Part shown: positions 56,662-64,000 of the stretch, one piece after another
Layout: the number at the start of each line of letters is the position of its first letter
Position numbering within the stretch: position 1 is the stretch's first letter
Assembly: GCF_003634015.1 (NCBI RefSeq)
Contig: NZ_RBII01000001.1
Span: 372,001-436,000 of the forward strand
Origin: Litorimonas taeanensis
GTDB taxonomy: Bacteria; Pseudomonadota; Alphaproteobacteria; Caulobacterales; Maricaulaceae
Direction of reading: 5' to 3'
DNA length: 64,000 bases
Position numbers and translations under genes: made by a program
The notes under the pieces: model-generated
What the model was told of the DNA's origin: nothing
Databases searched by the model: none
The model's input: the letters and a program-made list of their open reading frames with translations, nothing else

Positions 56662-58197
56662 ATGTTTCCTACCGACCCACCGAATATGAGACCTAGCAAG
56701 CCTACCGCCATCGTAATTGGGGCAGGGTTTGGCGGTATTGCACTCGCGATACGTCTTCAAATTATGGGGTTTCAAACAACGCTTGTTGATAAGCGGGATA
56801 AGCCCGGGGGACGTGCTTATGTATATGAGCAAGATGGTTATAAATTTGACGGTGGCCCGACGGTTATTACTGACCCAGATTGTCTTAAAGAGCTATTTGA
56901 ATTAGCTGGGAAAAATATAGAGGATTATGTCACGCTCCTCCCTGTAGATCCTTTTTATCGTTTGCAATGGGAAGACGGTGACGTCTTCGACTACAATAAT
57001 GATGATGCCTATTTGGAAGAACAAATTGCAAAAAGAAACCCTGATGATGTTGCAGGGTACCATAAGTTTTTGAGGTATTCCAAAGACTTATACCGAGAAG
57101 GTTATGAGAAGCTAGGTACGACAGCTTTTTTGAAAATGGGCCAAATGTTCAAAGCGGCCCCGCAATTAATTCGCCTTCGCGCCGATAAGTCCGTTTATGC
57201 TATGGTGTCAAAATTCGTCAAAGATGAAAAAATACGACAACTTCTCTCGTTTCAATCGCTTTTGGTCGGCGGCAATCCATTTAAAACCTCGTCTATTTAC
57301 GCTCTCATTCATGCGTTAGAACGCAAGGGCGGCGTCTGGTTTGCCAAAGGCGGGACAGGCGCGTTAGTGGAGGGTATGGTTAGGCTTTTCAGTGACTTAG
57401 GCGGAGAACTTCGTTTAAATACAGATGTCACAGATATTCATGCTGACGGCGATAAGGTGCATAGCATAACCGCAGCAGATGGCTGGACAGCTAAAGCAGC
57501 GTTAATCGCGTCTAATGCTGATGTCGTTCATACATATTCGCAGCTCTTACGTGATACACCACGCGGAAAACGCTATGGGAATAAATTGAAAAAAGCGTCT
57601 CATTCTATGTCACTGTTTGTGATATATTTTGGGCTGAAAACAACCCACCCCAATTTGAAACACCACATCATTTTATTAGGAAAACGCTATAAGAATTTGA
57701 TTGCAGAGATATTTGGTAAAGGCAAAAAACTGCCTGATGATTTCTCCCTTTATCTGCATGCGCCTTGCGTCACGGATAAGAGCATGGCTCCAGAGGGGTG
57801 CTCGTCTTATTACGTGTTATCACCGGTTCCGCATTTGGGTCATGCTGATGTTGATTGGGATGTTGTTGGGCCGCAATATACACAAAAGATTTTAGACTAT
57901 ATAGAGGCCCATGCTATTCCCAATCTCAATAGGGATTTAACGGTGCTGAAAACCCTGACGCCGTTCGGCTTTCGCGATGAATTAAATGGTCACCTAGGGA
58001 GTGCGTTTTCGATAGAGCCTATTTTGACTCAATCGGCGTGGTTCCGTCCACATAACCGTGATGACGTTATAAAAAATATGTATATTGTCGGCGCCGGAAC
58101 GCACCCTGGTGCGGGCGTTCCGGGCGTCGTTGGTGCAGCGAAAGCCACAGCAGGTGTCATCGAAAATGATTTTAATCAGGTCCTAAAAGGAAAGTAA
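56662..58197 (+). CDS. crtI: phytoene desaturase (lycopene-forming)
   Basis: FAD-dependent desaturase that introduces four double bonds into phytoene to form lycopene. 511 codons. FAD-binding VIGAGFGGIALAIRLQIMGF at about 17-36, DKRDKPGGRAYVYEQDGY, FDGGPTVITDP, SFQSLLVGGNPFKTSSIY, and the C-terminal bacterial-CrtI signature VGAGTHPGAGVPGVVGAAKA near 475-494. Starts 2 bases after crtY and ends 1 base before the next ATG. Confidence 0.97.
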   Translation: MFPTDPPNMRPSKPTAIVIGAGFGGIALAIRLQIMGFQTTLVDKRDKPGGRAYVYEQDGYKFDGGPTVITDPDCLKELFELAGKNIEDYVTLLPVDPFYRLQWEDGDVFDYNNDDAYLEEQIAKRNPDDVAGYHKFLRYSKDLYREGYEKLGTTAFLKMGQMFKAAPQLIRLRADKSVYAMVSKFVKDEKIRQLLSFQSLLVGGNPFKTSSIYALIHALERKGGVWFAKGGTGALVEGMVRLFSDLGGELRLNTDVTDIHADGDKVHSITAADGWTAKAALIASNADVVHTYSQLLRDTPRGKRYGNKLKKASHSMSLFVIYFGLKTTHPNLKHHIILLGKRYKNLIAEIFGKGKKLPDDFSLYLHAPCVTDKSMAPEGCSSYYVLSPVPHLGHADVDWDVVGPQYTQKILDYIEAHAIPNLNRDLTVLKTLTPFGFRDELNGHLGSAFSIEPILTQSAWFRPHNRDDVIKNMYIVGAGTHPGAGVPGVVGAAKATAGVIENDFNQVLKGK

Positions 58198-58198
58198 T

Positions 58199-58705
58199 AT
58201 GTCTGAACTCTCTATGGCGAATGCTATTGGCGCGCTCCCTCGGATGCTTGATAATCTAGAGCATATTCTTCGCAAAGCAGAAGGCAATGCCGAGGAACGT
58301 GGTATTGACCCTAGCGTATTCTTAAATGCTCGCCTTGCACCTGATATGTGGCCGTTATGGAAACAAGTACAAACCGTCGCCCGTTTTGCTGGTATTGCCC
58401 CTTACCGTATCGTCGGGCGCGACGCCCCAGAATATGATGAACCCACTGATAGTTTCGAAGCGCTCTATGCTTTGATTGCAAAATCGAAGTCAGATATCGC
58501 GGGTGTTTCGGCAGAGGAACTCCAAGGAAAAGAAGGCCGTGTCTTCAAATTGAAAATAGGGCCACGGGAAATCGACTTTACAGGTATTTCATATTTTTCA
58601 GGCTTCAGCATTTCTCAAATCCATTTCCACACCACGACCGCTTATAATATTTTGCGCCATAACGGAGTGCCTCTTGGTAAATTTGATTATTTTGGTGGTC
58701 AGTAA
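58199..58705 (+). CDS. DUF1993 family protein inside the crt operon
   Basis: 168-codon soluble protein of the DUF1993 family, a DinB-like four-helix bundle of unknown function. Seen: ALPRMLDNLEHILRKAEGNAEERG at about 12-35, ARLAPDMWPLWKQVQTVARFAG at about 44-66, and the C-terminal QIHFHTTTAYNILRHNGVPLGK near 140-161 with several histidines that could bind metal. It starts one base after crtI and ends 11 bases before crtB, so it is expressed with the carotenoid enzymes. Whether it contributes to carotenoid handling is unknown; DUF1993 proteins are not established crt enzymes. Confidence 0.88.
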   Translation: MSELSMANAIGALPRMLDNLEHILRKAEGNAEERGIDPSVFLNARLAPDMWPLWKQVQTVARFAGIAPYRIVGRDAPEYDEPTDSFEALYALIAKSKSDIAGVSAEELQGKEGRVFKLKIGPREIDFTGISYFSGFSISQIHFHTTTAYNILRHNGVPLGKFDYFGGQ

Positions 58706-58716
58706 AAGCCTCTGTC

Positions 58717-59640
58717 TTGGACGCAGTTACACAATTTGGACACGCCTCGATTAAGAAGGGCTCTAAGTCCTTTGCATTGGCGAGTCGGGTTTTACCGCCA
58801 GAGTTAAGAGACGACGCCTCTATGCTTTATGCATGGTGTCGTTATTGCGATGATGTGATTGATGGCCAAGAAATGGGTCACGGGCAAATTGCGGATTATA
58901 AAATAGGGCAAAGGGACAGACTTAACCGGCTACGTGAAGATACCTCTCATGCGCTTGCGGGGAAACCTACGGATAATCCTGTTTTTGCTGGTTTAGCGCG
59001 TGTTGTCCAAACGCATGAGATAGATCACCGTCACCCTTTTGAATTGCTTCGTGGCTTTGAAATGGACACAGAAGACCGAATTTATAAGCGTGTCGATGAT
59101 ATTCTGGACTACTCCTATCATGTGGCGGGTGTCGTCGGCGTTATGATGGCGAATATCATGGGCGTAAGAGATGAGGCTACGCTCGATCGCGCGAGTGATT
59201 TGGGGCTTGCTTTTCAGCTTACAAATATTGCGCGGGATGTGATTGAGGATGCGCAGGCTGGCCGCGTATTCTTGCCTCAAGACTTGCTATTAAAACATGC
59301 CGCGCCGTTCAATGCAGAGGCGTTGGCGAGGCGTGAACATTGGCCCGCCGCCCATGCTGCGGCGTGTGAACAACTGGATATCGCCGAGCAGTATTACGAA
59401 AGCGCCAAAGTCGGCATTAAAGCGCTGAACTTTCGCTGCGCATGGGCGATTAGCGCAGCTTTGTCTGTATATCGCGAAATTGGCGAAAAGCTAAGGTCTG
59501 GTGGCTCAGAAGCATGGGAAAAGCGAGTTGGCGCCTCTAGGGGGCGAAAACTGAGTCTTGCAGTTGGAGCAATTATTCCTGCGGCGGGCCGAAACTCTGT
59601 ACCGGTGACGCTCAGAGAAGGGCTCTATAAACGGCCATAA
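58717..59640 (+). CDS. crtB: phytoene synthase
   Basis: Condenses two geranylgeranyl diphosphates to phytoene, the first committed carotenoid step. 307 codons. Aspartate-rich motifs: AWCRYCDDVIDGQ at about 29-41 and LTNIARDVIEDAQAGRVFLP near 168-187, plus KKGSKSFALASRVLPPELR at the N-terminus. TTG is the only usable start codon in frame close to the conserved N-terminus; the SD is weak, so translation may depend on coupling with the gene 11 bases upstream. Last gene of the operon; convergent with the small membrane protein gene. Confidence 0.96.
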   Translation: MDAVTQFGHASIKKGSKSFALASRVLPPELRDDASMLYAWCRYCDDVIDGQEMGHGQIADYKIGQRDRLNRLREDTSHALAGKPTDNPVFAGLARVVQTHEIDHRHPFELLRGFEMDTEDRIYKRVDDILDYSYHVAGVVGVMMANIMGVRDEATLDRASDLGLAFQLTNIARDVIEDAQAGRVFLPQDLLLKHAAPFNAEALARREHWPAAHAAACEQLDIAEQYYESAKVGIKALNFRCAWAISAALSVYREIGEKLRSGGSEAWEKRVGASRGRKLSLAVGAIIPAAGRNSVPVTLREGLYKRP

Positions 59641-59664
59641 CAGCCATTAATTATAGGGCCGATG

Positions 59665-59964
59665 TTAAGGCCCCAATCGCCGCTTTTTTCTATAAAACCA
59701 AAAAGCAATTATAATCGGGATGTCAATTATAGCTCGCATTATGCCCGTTACGAGATACTCAGACATTGCCCCCGCAATTTGTTCAGGGTCAGCAGCGCCG
59801 CTCGCCGTCATGTCAATAAGCGCAGGTCTTGTGGCGCTAAGAATAAGGGTTAAAAAATACCCTAATATGAATAACGGTATGGCTAACCATAGTCGATTAA
59901 TTCTCAACAAGGCTAGCAATAAGCCGATAACAAGCGGTAGCCAATCAAGGAGCAAATTTAGCAT
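59665..59964 (-). CDS. small uncharacterised membrane protein downstream of accC
   Basis: 99-codon protein not assigned to a family. Hydrophobic helices at about 3-20 (LLLDWLPLVIGLLLALL), 26-45 (LAIPLFILGYFLTLILS) and 73-92 (GIMRAIIDIPIIIAFWFY), ending in the basic tail RKKRRLGP, a sensible membrane topology. The ATG directly abuts the accC stop codon, as for a coupled third gene of the accB-accC operon. The overlapping plus-strand frame (59720-59968) looks like a shadow. No function proposed. Confidence 0.6.
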   Translation of the reverse strand: MLNLLLDWLPLVIGLLLALLRINRLWLAIPLFILGYFLTLILSATRPALIDMTASGAADPEQIAGAMSEYLVTGIMRAIIDIPIIIAFWFYRKKRRLGP

Positions 59965-61335
59965 TTAGTCTTGCTCTGCTAACCACTTCTCTAACCAATG
60001 GATATTGTAGTCACCCTTCTGAAAGTCGGGGTCATCAAGTAAAGCTTCGTGAAGTGGAATTGTCGTTTGCACGCCTGATATGACCATTTCGCCAAGAGCA
60101 CGCCGTAGCCGCAAAATTGCGCCTTCACGCGTATTGCCCCAAACGATGAGCTTGCCAATCAAGCTGTCATAATAAGGCGGAATTGAATATCCTGCATAAA
60201 GCGCGCTATCGAGGCGAGTATTCATGCCACCTGGTGCATGGAAATCGACGACTTTACCCGGTGAAGGGGCGAAAGTTTTCGGGTTTTCCGCGTTAATACG
60301 ACACTCAATAGAATGCCCATGAAACTTAACATCAGATTGCTTGTAATTCAGCGGAAGGCCTTGGGCGACGCGAATTTGTTCACGCACTAAATCAATGCCC
60401 GTGATTTCCTCCGTTACAGGATGTTCTACCTGAAGGCGGGTGTTCATTTCGATAAAGAAAAATTCGCCTTTTTCATAAAGGAATTCAATTGTGCCAGCTC
60501 CGCGATAGCCGATTTTGCGAATCGCATTGGCAACGATGGTGCCTATGTCTTCACGTTCTTTGGCCGTTAGTGTCGGAGAAGGGGCTTCTTCGAGTACTTT
60601 TTGATTGCGGCGTTGAAGTGAACAATCCCGCTCGCCCAAATGCACAACATTGCCATGTTGATCGGCAAGGACTTGAATTTCAATATGACGCGGCCCTGTC
60701 AAATAGCGTTCAAGATATACAGCGCCATTACCAAAAGCCGCAATCGCTTCTTGCTGCGCTGCAGAGAGGGCTTCTTTAAGTTTATCAGGTGTTGCCGCTA
60801 GACGCATGCCACGACCACCACCCCCTGCGGCTGCCTTAACGAGGAGTGGAAAACCAACGGCTTTGGCTACCTCTACAGCCTCTTCGTAACTATCCACACT
60901 GCCATCAGATCCAGGGACACAAGGAATCCCGGCATCCATAACGGTTTGCTTGGCCGTGATTTTGTCGCCCATAATGCGAATATGCTCTGCCGTTGGGCCA
61001 ATAAAGGCCATGCCGTGGGCTTCGACAATATCTGCAAACTTAGCATTTTCAGATAAAAAACCATACCCGGGATGAACCGCATCAGCGCCAGTAATTTCAC
61101 AAGCGGCGATGATTGACGGAATATTCAGATAGCTATCCGTGGCACTATTTGGCCCAATACAGACGCTCTCATCCGCGAGGCGGACATGCATAGCATTGCG
61201 GTCTGCTTCGGAATGAACAGCCACCGTGTTTATGCCCATTTCTTTACAGGCGCGGTGAATTCGTAAGGCAATCTCGCCGCGATTGGCGATAAGTACCTTT
61301 TTAAACTCTCGTTTTTCTACAGATTTGGCCGTCAT
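59965..61335 (-). CDS. accC: acetyl-CoA carboxylase, biotin carboxylase subunit
   Basis: ATP-dependent carboxylation of biotin on AccB, the first half-reaction of fatty-acid synthesis. 456 codons, normal. Seen: KVLIANRGEIALRIHRACKE, HPGYGFLSENAKFA, KAAAGGGGRGMR (ATP-grasp glycine loop, about 170-181), RHIEIQVLADQHGNVVHLGE, ERDCSLQRRNQKVLEEAPSP, EMNTRLQVEHPVTE, and AGYSIPPYYDSLIGKLIVWG. It starts 3 bases after accB. Its annotated start has about 10 extra residues before the conserved FKKVLIANRG. Confidence 0.98.
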   Translation of the reverse strand: MTAKSVEKREFKKVLIANRGEIALRIHRACKEMGINTVAVHSEADRNAMHVRLADESVCIGPNSATDSYLNIPSIIAACEITGADAVHPGYGFLSENAKFADIVEAHGMAFIGPTAEHIRIMGDKITAKQTVMDAGIPCVPGSDGSVDSYEEAVEVAKAVGFPLLVKAAAGGGGRGMRLAATPDKLKEALSAAQQEAIAAFGNGAVYLERYLTGPRHIEIQVLADQHGNVVHLGERDCSLQRRNQKVLEEAPSPTLTAKEREDIGTIVANAIRKIGYRGAGTIEFLYEKGEFFFIEMNTRLQVEHPVTEEITGIDLVREQIRVAQGLPLNYKQSDVKFHGHSIECRINAENPKTFAPSPGKVVDFHAPGGMNTRLDSALYAGYSIPPYYDSLIGKLIVWGNTREGAILRLRRALGEMVISGVQTTIPLHEALLDDPDFQKGDYNIHWLEKWLAEQD

Positions 61336-61338
61336 CGC

Positions 61339-61827
61339 TTAGACAATCACGAATAGCGGTTCACCGAATTCGACAGGCTGGGCATCATCAACATAGATGG
61401 CTTCAACCTTACCTGATTTTGGTGCCGTAATCGGGTTGAACGTTTTCATAGCTTCGACGAGTAAAATTGTATCGCCTTCGCTGACGCTATCGCCAACTTT
61501 AACAAAGGGGTCGGCATCGGGCGAGGGGCGTACATAAGCGGTTCCGACCATCGGTGAGGTCGTTGCATCTTTGTGAGTCGCAGGTTCTGCGCTGACAGGC
61601 GCTGTGTTTTGCGCGGCCGGGGTAGGCGCCGCTGCTGGCGCTATGGCTGATGGGGCCGCCATGGCTTGGATGACTTGTCCGCCCCCTTTGGAGACCCGAA
61701 TTTTCAGATCGCCTTTTTTCATCTCAATTTCATTAAGGTCTGTATCGTGTAAAATATCCGCGAGCTCTCTGACCAAATCAATGTCATTGGGTTTTGGGCT
61801 ATTGGTGGATTTTTTTGTATCGGCCAT
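61339..61827 (-). CDS. accB: acetyl-CoA carboxylase biotin carboxyl carrier protein
   Basis: Carries biotin between AccC and the carboxyltransferase. 162 codons. Residues 15-55 form a polar N-terminal region ([20 protein letters not shown]), followed by an Ala/Pro linker (about 60-90), and the biotinyl domain from about 88 on, with the attachment motif [10 protein letters not shown] (Lys about 129; many other bacteria have EAMKMMN). Operon with accC. AGAG before the ATG acts as SD. Confidence 0.97.
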   Translation of the reverse strand: MADTKKSTNSPKPNDIDLVRELADILHDTDLNEIEMKKGDLKIRVSKGGGQVIQAMAAPSAIAPAAAPTPAAQNTAPVSAEPATHKDATTSPMVGTAYVRPSPDADPFVKVGDSVSEGDTILLVEAMKTFNPITAPKSGKVEAIYVDDAQPVEFGEPLFVIV

Positions 61828-61920
61828 AAAGTCTCTCTCTTACTTGATTGGCAAATGTGTGTTCATCCGCAAGGGATGTTGATTCAACGTCTTTTTATTG
61901 GCGGCTTGTATAGGCGGGCT

Positions 61921-62358
61921 TTATGCAGAAGTCTTTAGTAGATTTAAGACGGCTTGCAGGCCTAATTGATAAGAATTTGCTCCAAAACCGCTAATTGTGC
62001 CTGTCGCGGCCTCTGCGACATAGGATCGGCGCCGGAAACTTTCGCGTTTTGCCGGCTGTGAGAGGTGAATCTCTACAATCGGTACGTCCAAGAGTTTCAG
62101 CGCATCATATATGGCGACAGATGTATGTGTGTAGGCGGCAGGATTGATTAGAACGGCTGATGCCTTATCCGCTGCCTCTTGAATATGATCGACAATTTCG
62201 CCTTCAATATTGCTTTGCTTGAAGACGATATCCAATTTTGTCGCCGCACGGCACTCGGCTTCGATATCGGCCAGTGTCTTTGACCCATAGATTTCGGGTT
62301 CACGCGTGCCGAGCCGGTTTAAATTGGGCCCGTTGAGTATATAAATGGGTTTGGTCAT
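61921..62358 (-). CDS. aroQ: 3-dehydroquinate dehydratase, type II
   Basis: Shikimate-pathway enzyme converting 3-dehydroquinate to 3-dehydroshikimate. 145 codons, as usual for the dodecameric type II form. Seen: [19 protein letters not shown] near the N-terminus with the catalytic Arg/Tyr region, [32 protein letters not shown], and [20 protein letters not shown]. The frame is open to 62478; ATG 62356-62358 gives the standard [13 protein letters not shown]. aroQ-accB-accC in the same direction is a common alphaproteobacterial order. Divergent from thiS. Confidence 0.96.
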   Translation of the reverse strand: MTKPIYILNGPNLNRLGTREPEIYGSKTLADIEAECRAATKLDIVFKQSNIEGEIVDHIQEAADKASAVLINPAAYTHTSVAIYDALKLLDVPIVEIHLSQPAKRESFRRRSYVAEAATGTISGFGANSYQLGLQAVLNLLKTSA

Positions 62359-62418
62359 TGAGACGCTGTTTATGGCATGGTAACGCGCCCTGCAACGCAA
62401 AAGACAAAAGGTGTGATT

Positions 62419-62619
62419 GTGGAAATTATGGTCAATGGTGATTTTCATTCCTTTGATGAAGGTCTGACGATTGCACAAATGCTCGTAAAACTGGACTTAC
62501 CCCTGAAAAAGATTGCGGTAGAACGGAATTTAGAGGTCGTTCCAAAATCGGCTTATGAAGATGTCGTTTTACAAGAGGGCGACAAGCTCGAAATTATTCA
62601 TTTTATCGGAGGCGGCTAA
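62419..62619 (+). CDS. thiS: thiamine biosynthesis sulfur carrier protein ThiS
   Basis: Ubiquitin-like protein whose C-terminal glycine carries sulfur as thiocarboxylate for thiazole formation by ThiG. 66 codons ending FIGGG, with the start reading [20 protein letters not shown]. The frame is open to an ATG at 62377, but the GTG at 62419 has AAAGG 8 bases upstream and yields the family-typical length and N-terminus. thiG overlaps by one base (TAATG). Confidence 0.93.
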   Translation: MEIMVNGDFHSFDEGLTIAQMLVKLDLPLKKIAVERNLEVVPKSAYEDVVLQEGDKLEIIHFIGGG

Positions 62620-63398
62620 TGTCGGCGCAAAAAGACAAGCTTATCGTTGCGGGACGCGAATTTGATTCGCGGCTTATTATTGGAACGGGGAAGTATAAAG
62701 ATTACGCTGAAAATGCAGCGGCCCTAGAGGCGTCTGGAGCCGATATGGTGACGGTTGCTGTGCGCCGCGTTAATTTGTCAGACCCCAAAGCGCCTATGCT
62801 TGCGGATTACATAGACCCTAAAAAGACAACATATCTTCCGAATACAGCGGGCTGTTTTACAGGTGAAGACGCTGTGCGCACATTACGTTTGGCCCGAGAA
62901 GCAGGCGGCTGGGACCTTGTTAAGCTAGAAGTTTTATCTGACCCCAAACATCTCTACCCGGATATGGAAGAAACTCTACGGGCGGCAGAACTCTTGTTGA
63001 AGGATGGTTTCGAAGTCATGGTCTATTGTTCAGACGATCCTGTTTTTGCTAAAAAACTAGAAGAAATGGGTTGCTGTGCCATCATGCCATTAGGCGCGCC
63101 AATTGGATCGGGTCTCGGGATTCAAAATCCAGTGAATATCCGCCTCATTGTTGAACAAACAAAAGTGCCTGTTATCGTTGATGCAGGTGTGGGGACAGCG
63201 TCAGACGCGACGGCAGCTATGGAACTGGGATGTGATGGCGTTTTAATGAACACAGCGATTGCCGAAGCCAAAGATCCGATTCGTATGGCGAAAGCCATGA
63301 AACACGCCGTTATTGCCGGACGGGAAGCTTATCTGGCGGGACGGATGCCCAAAAAAATGTATGCCGATCCAAGCTCACCGCTTGCAGGGCTGATTTAG
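62619..63398 (+). CDS. thiG: thiazole synthase ThiG
   Basis: Forms the thiazole phosphate of thiamine from DXP, dehydroglycine and ThiS thiocarboxylate. 259 codons. Seen: [46 protein letters not shown], the catalytic Lys region [16 protein letters not shown] near 107, [15 protein letters not shown], and [24 protein letters not shown]. Start overlaps the thiS stop. thiO, thiE and thiC are not in the window. Confidence 0.97.
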   Translation: MSAQKDKLIVAGREFDSRLIIGTGKYKDYAENAAALEASGADMVTVAVRRVNLSDPKAPMLADYIDPKKTTYLPNTAGCFTGEDAVRTLRLAREAGGWDLVKLEVLSDPKHLYPDMEETLRAAELLLKDGFEVMVYCSDDPVFAKKLEEMGCCAIMPLGAPIGSGLGIQNPVNIRLIVEQTKVPVIVDAGVGTASDATAAMELGCDGVLMNTAIAEAKDPIRMAKAMKHAVIAGREAYLAGRMPKKMYADPSSPLAGLI

Positions 63399-63502
63399 GA
63401 GCGCGTTTTAAGCAGGCTTTCTTGGCTTCTGGGGCAAATTTTATGAATGTGACTTGAAAATGCCACAATTGGGAATTTGATAGGCAAAGAGGAGTTCAAA
63501 TC

Positions 63503-64000
63503 ATGCCTTTCACATATTTATTAAAGCCTATTCTTGCGACGAGCCTTGTGTTCACATTGTCAGCCTGCGCTTCATCCCCGATTGATACCTTTAAACGCGT
63601 CGGCGGCGGTGCATCTAAGACGGCCTCAGAGGTAAGAACAGGTGAGGCGCCCAAAAGCGTAGAAGGACTGGATGATAGTCATAGTTTCGCGGATGTCGTT
63701 CTCACCCCCCTTGAAGACATAAATGTCCGAAAAGATGAAATTCCGCCTATATTGCTCACAATGGACAGTCCATATTTTCAACCCGAGGACTCTAGCTGTT
63801 TTGGTCTATACAAAGAAATATTAGAGTATGATGGGTTATTAGGCCCTGATTTTGATGCGGACGAACAGGCCAAACGCTCTTCAAAGATCAAAGCTTATAC
63901 GGCCGCGTCATCTGTTGTTGGCAGCGTCATTCCTTTTAGAGGGTTAGTTCGCACGGCTACAGGCGCAGCAAGCTATGACAAAGATATAGAACGGGCCTAC
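63503..64000 (+). CDS. uncharacterised lipoprotein (3' end cut by window edge)
   Basis: First 166 codons of a gene that runs off the right edge. A clear lipoprotein signal peptide (about 1-20, ending LSACASSP), so the product is probably anchored in the envelope; Asp at +2 is absent (Ala), which favours outer-membrane sorting. The rest visible is polar, with FADVVLTPLEDINVRKDEIPP and a short hydrophobic stretch at about 135-152 (AASSVVGSVIPFRGLV). GAGGAG lies 8 bases before the ATG. No family recognised. Confidence 0.8.
   Translation, partial: MPFTYLLKPILATSLVFTLSACASSPIDTFKRVGGGASKTASEVRTGEAPKSVEGLDDSHSFADVVLTPLEDINVRKDEIPPILLTMDSPYFQPEDSSCFGLYKEILEYDGLLGPDFDADEQAKRSSKIKAYTAASSVVGSVIPFRGLVRTATGAASYDKDIERAY

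Noticed and set aside
59720-59968. 82-codon plus-strand frame opposite the small membrane protein gene
   Set aside because: It overlaps the minus-strand gene almost fully and lacks the hydrophobic topology and start context of that gene.

Overview
The window is ordinary chromosomal DNA from an alphaproteobacterium of moderate to low GC, most like the Hyphomonadaceae/Robiginitomaculaceae group of marine, often carotenoid-pigmented bacteria. The evidence is gene content and order: a CckA hybrid kinase, a recA promoter with alphaproteobacterial LexA boxes (GTTC-N7-GTTC), ntrBC-ntrYX-trkAH-hfq-hflX in series, an IspD-IspF fusion, an E1-beta with its own lipoyl domain in the pyruvate dehydrogenase locus, a one-cysteine DksA, and a crtY-crtI-crtB operon. 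The family-level placement is inference. No tRNA, rRNA, CRISPR array, transposase, integrase or complete mobile element was found.

Layout. 1-7.7 kb: alr (cut by the left edge), an MscS channel overlapping a DUF2254 membrane protein, an FMN glutamate-synthase-like oxidoreductase, dnaB and an orphan MoxR ATPase. 7.9-8.4 kb: dksA with a clear terminator. 8.4-11.0 kb: the only obviously foreign stretch, with an AT-rich lone DUF262-DUF1524 gene (GmrSD-like modified-DNA restriction) followed by about 640 bases of gene-free, repeat-rich sequence. 11.0-16.9 kb: a divergent SDR/AraC pair and two tandem zinc-peptidase-like DUF885 genes of equal length (613 codons each). 16.9-25.8 kb: cckA, recA, alaS, arfB, rpmF, eno. 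25.9-35.6 kb: ftsB and a dispersed pyruvate dehydrogenase locus (pdhA, DUF3291, pdhB, pdhC, a small membrane protein, lpdA), then an acyltransferase, lipA and a COQ10/RatA-like gene. 36-37.7 kb: pncC and ispDF. 37.8-51.5 kb: dusB, ntrB, ntrC, ntrY, ntrX, trkA, trkH, hfq, hflX, two more MscS genes. 51.5-55.1 kb: ccmABCD-mazG on the minus strand (ccmD is only 35 codons) with ccmE divergent. 55.4-59.6 kb: crtY-crtI-DUF1993-crtB. 59.7-64 kb: accB-accC plus a small membrane protein, aroQ, thiS-thiG and a lipoprotein cut by the right edge.

How the parts fit. ispDF makes isoprenoid precursors that the crt operon can turn into beta-carotene. lipA and the lipoylated E1-beta and E2 subunits belong to one pyruvate dehydrogenase complex that feeds acetyl-CoA to accBC. 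The two Ntr two-component pairs sit upstream of potassium uptake and Hfq/HflX. Both Ntr response regulators lack the GAFTGA loop needed for sigma54, so they are probably not sigma54 activators.

Points most worth a second look: the lone GmrSD-like gene and its odd 3' flank; the perfect inverted pair of SOS boxes around the recA -10 and the folded recA leader; the NtrC with a deleted sigma54 loop; and small uncharacterised genes tightly embedded in core operons (DUF3291 in pdh, DUF1993 in crt, a repeat-bearing membrane protein in pdh-lpd).
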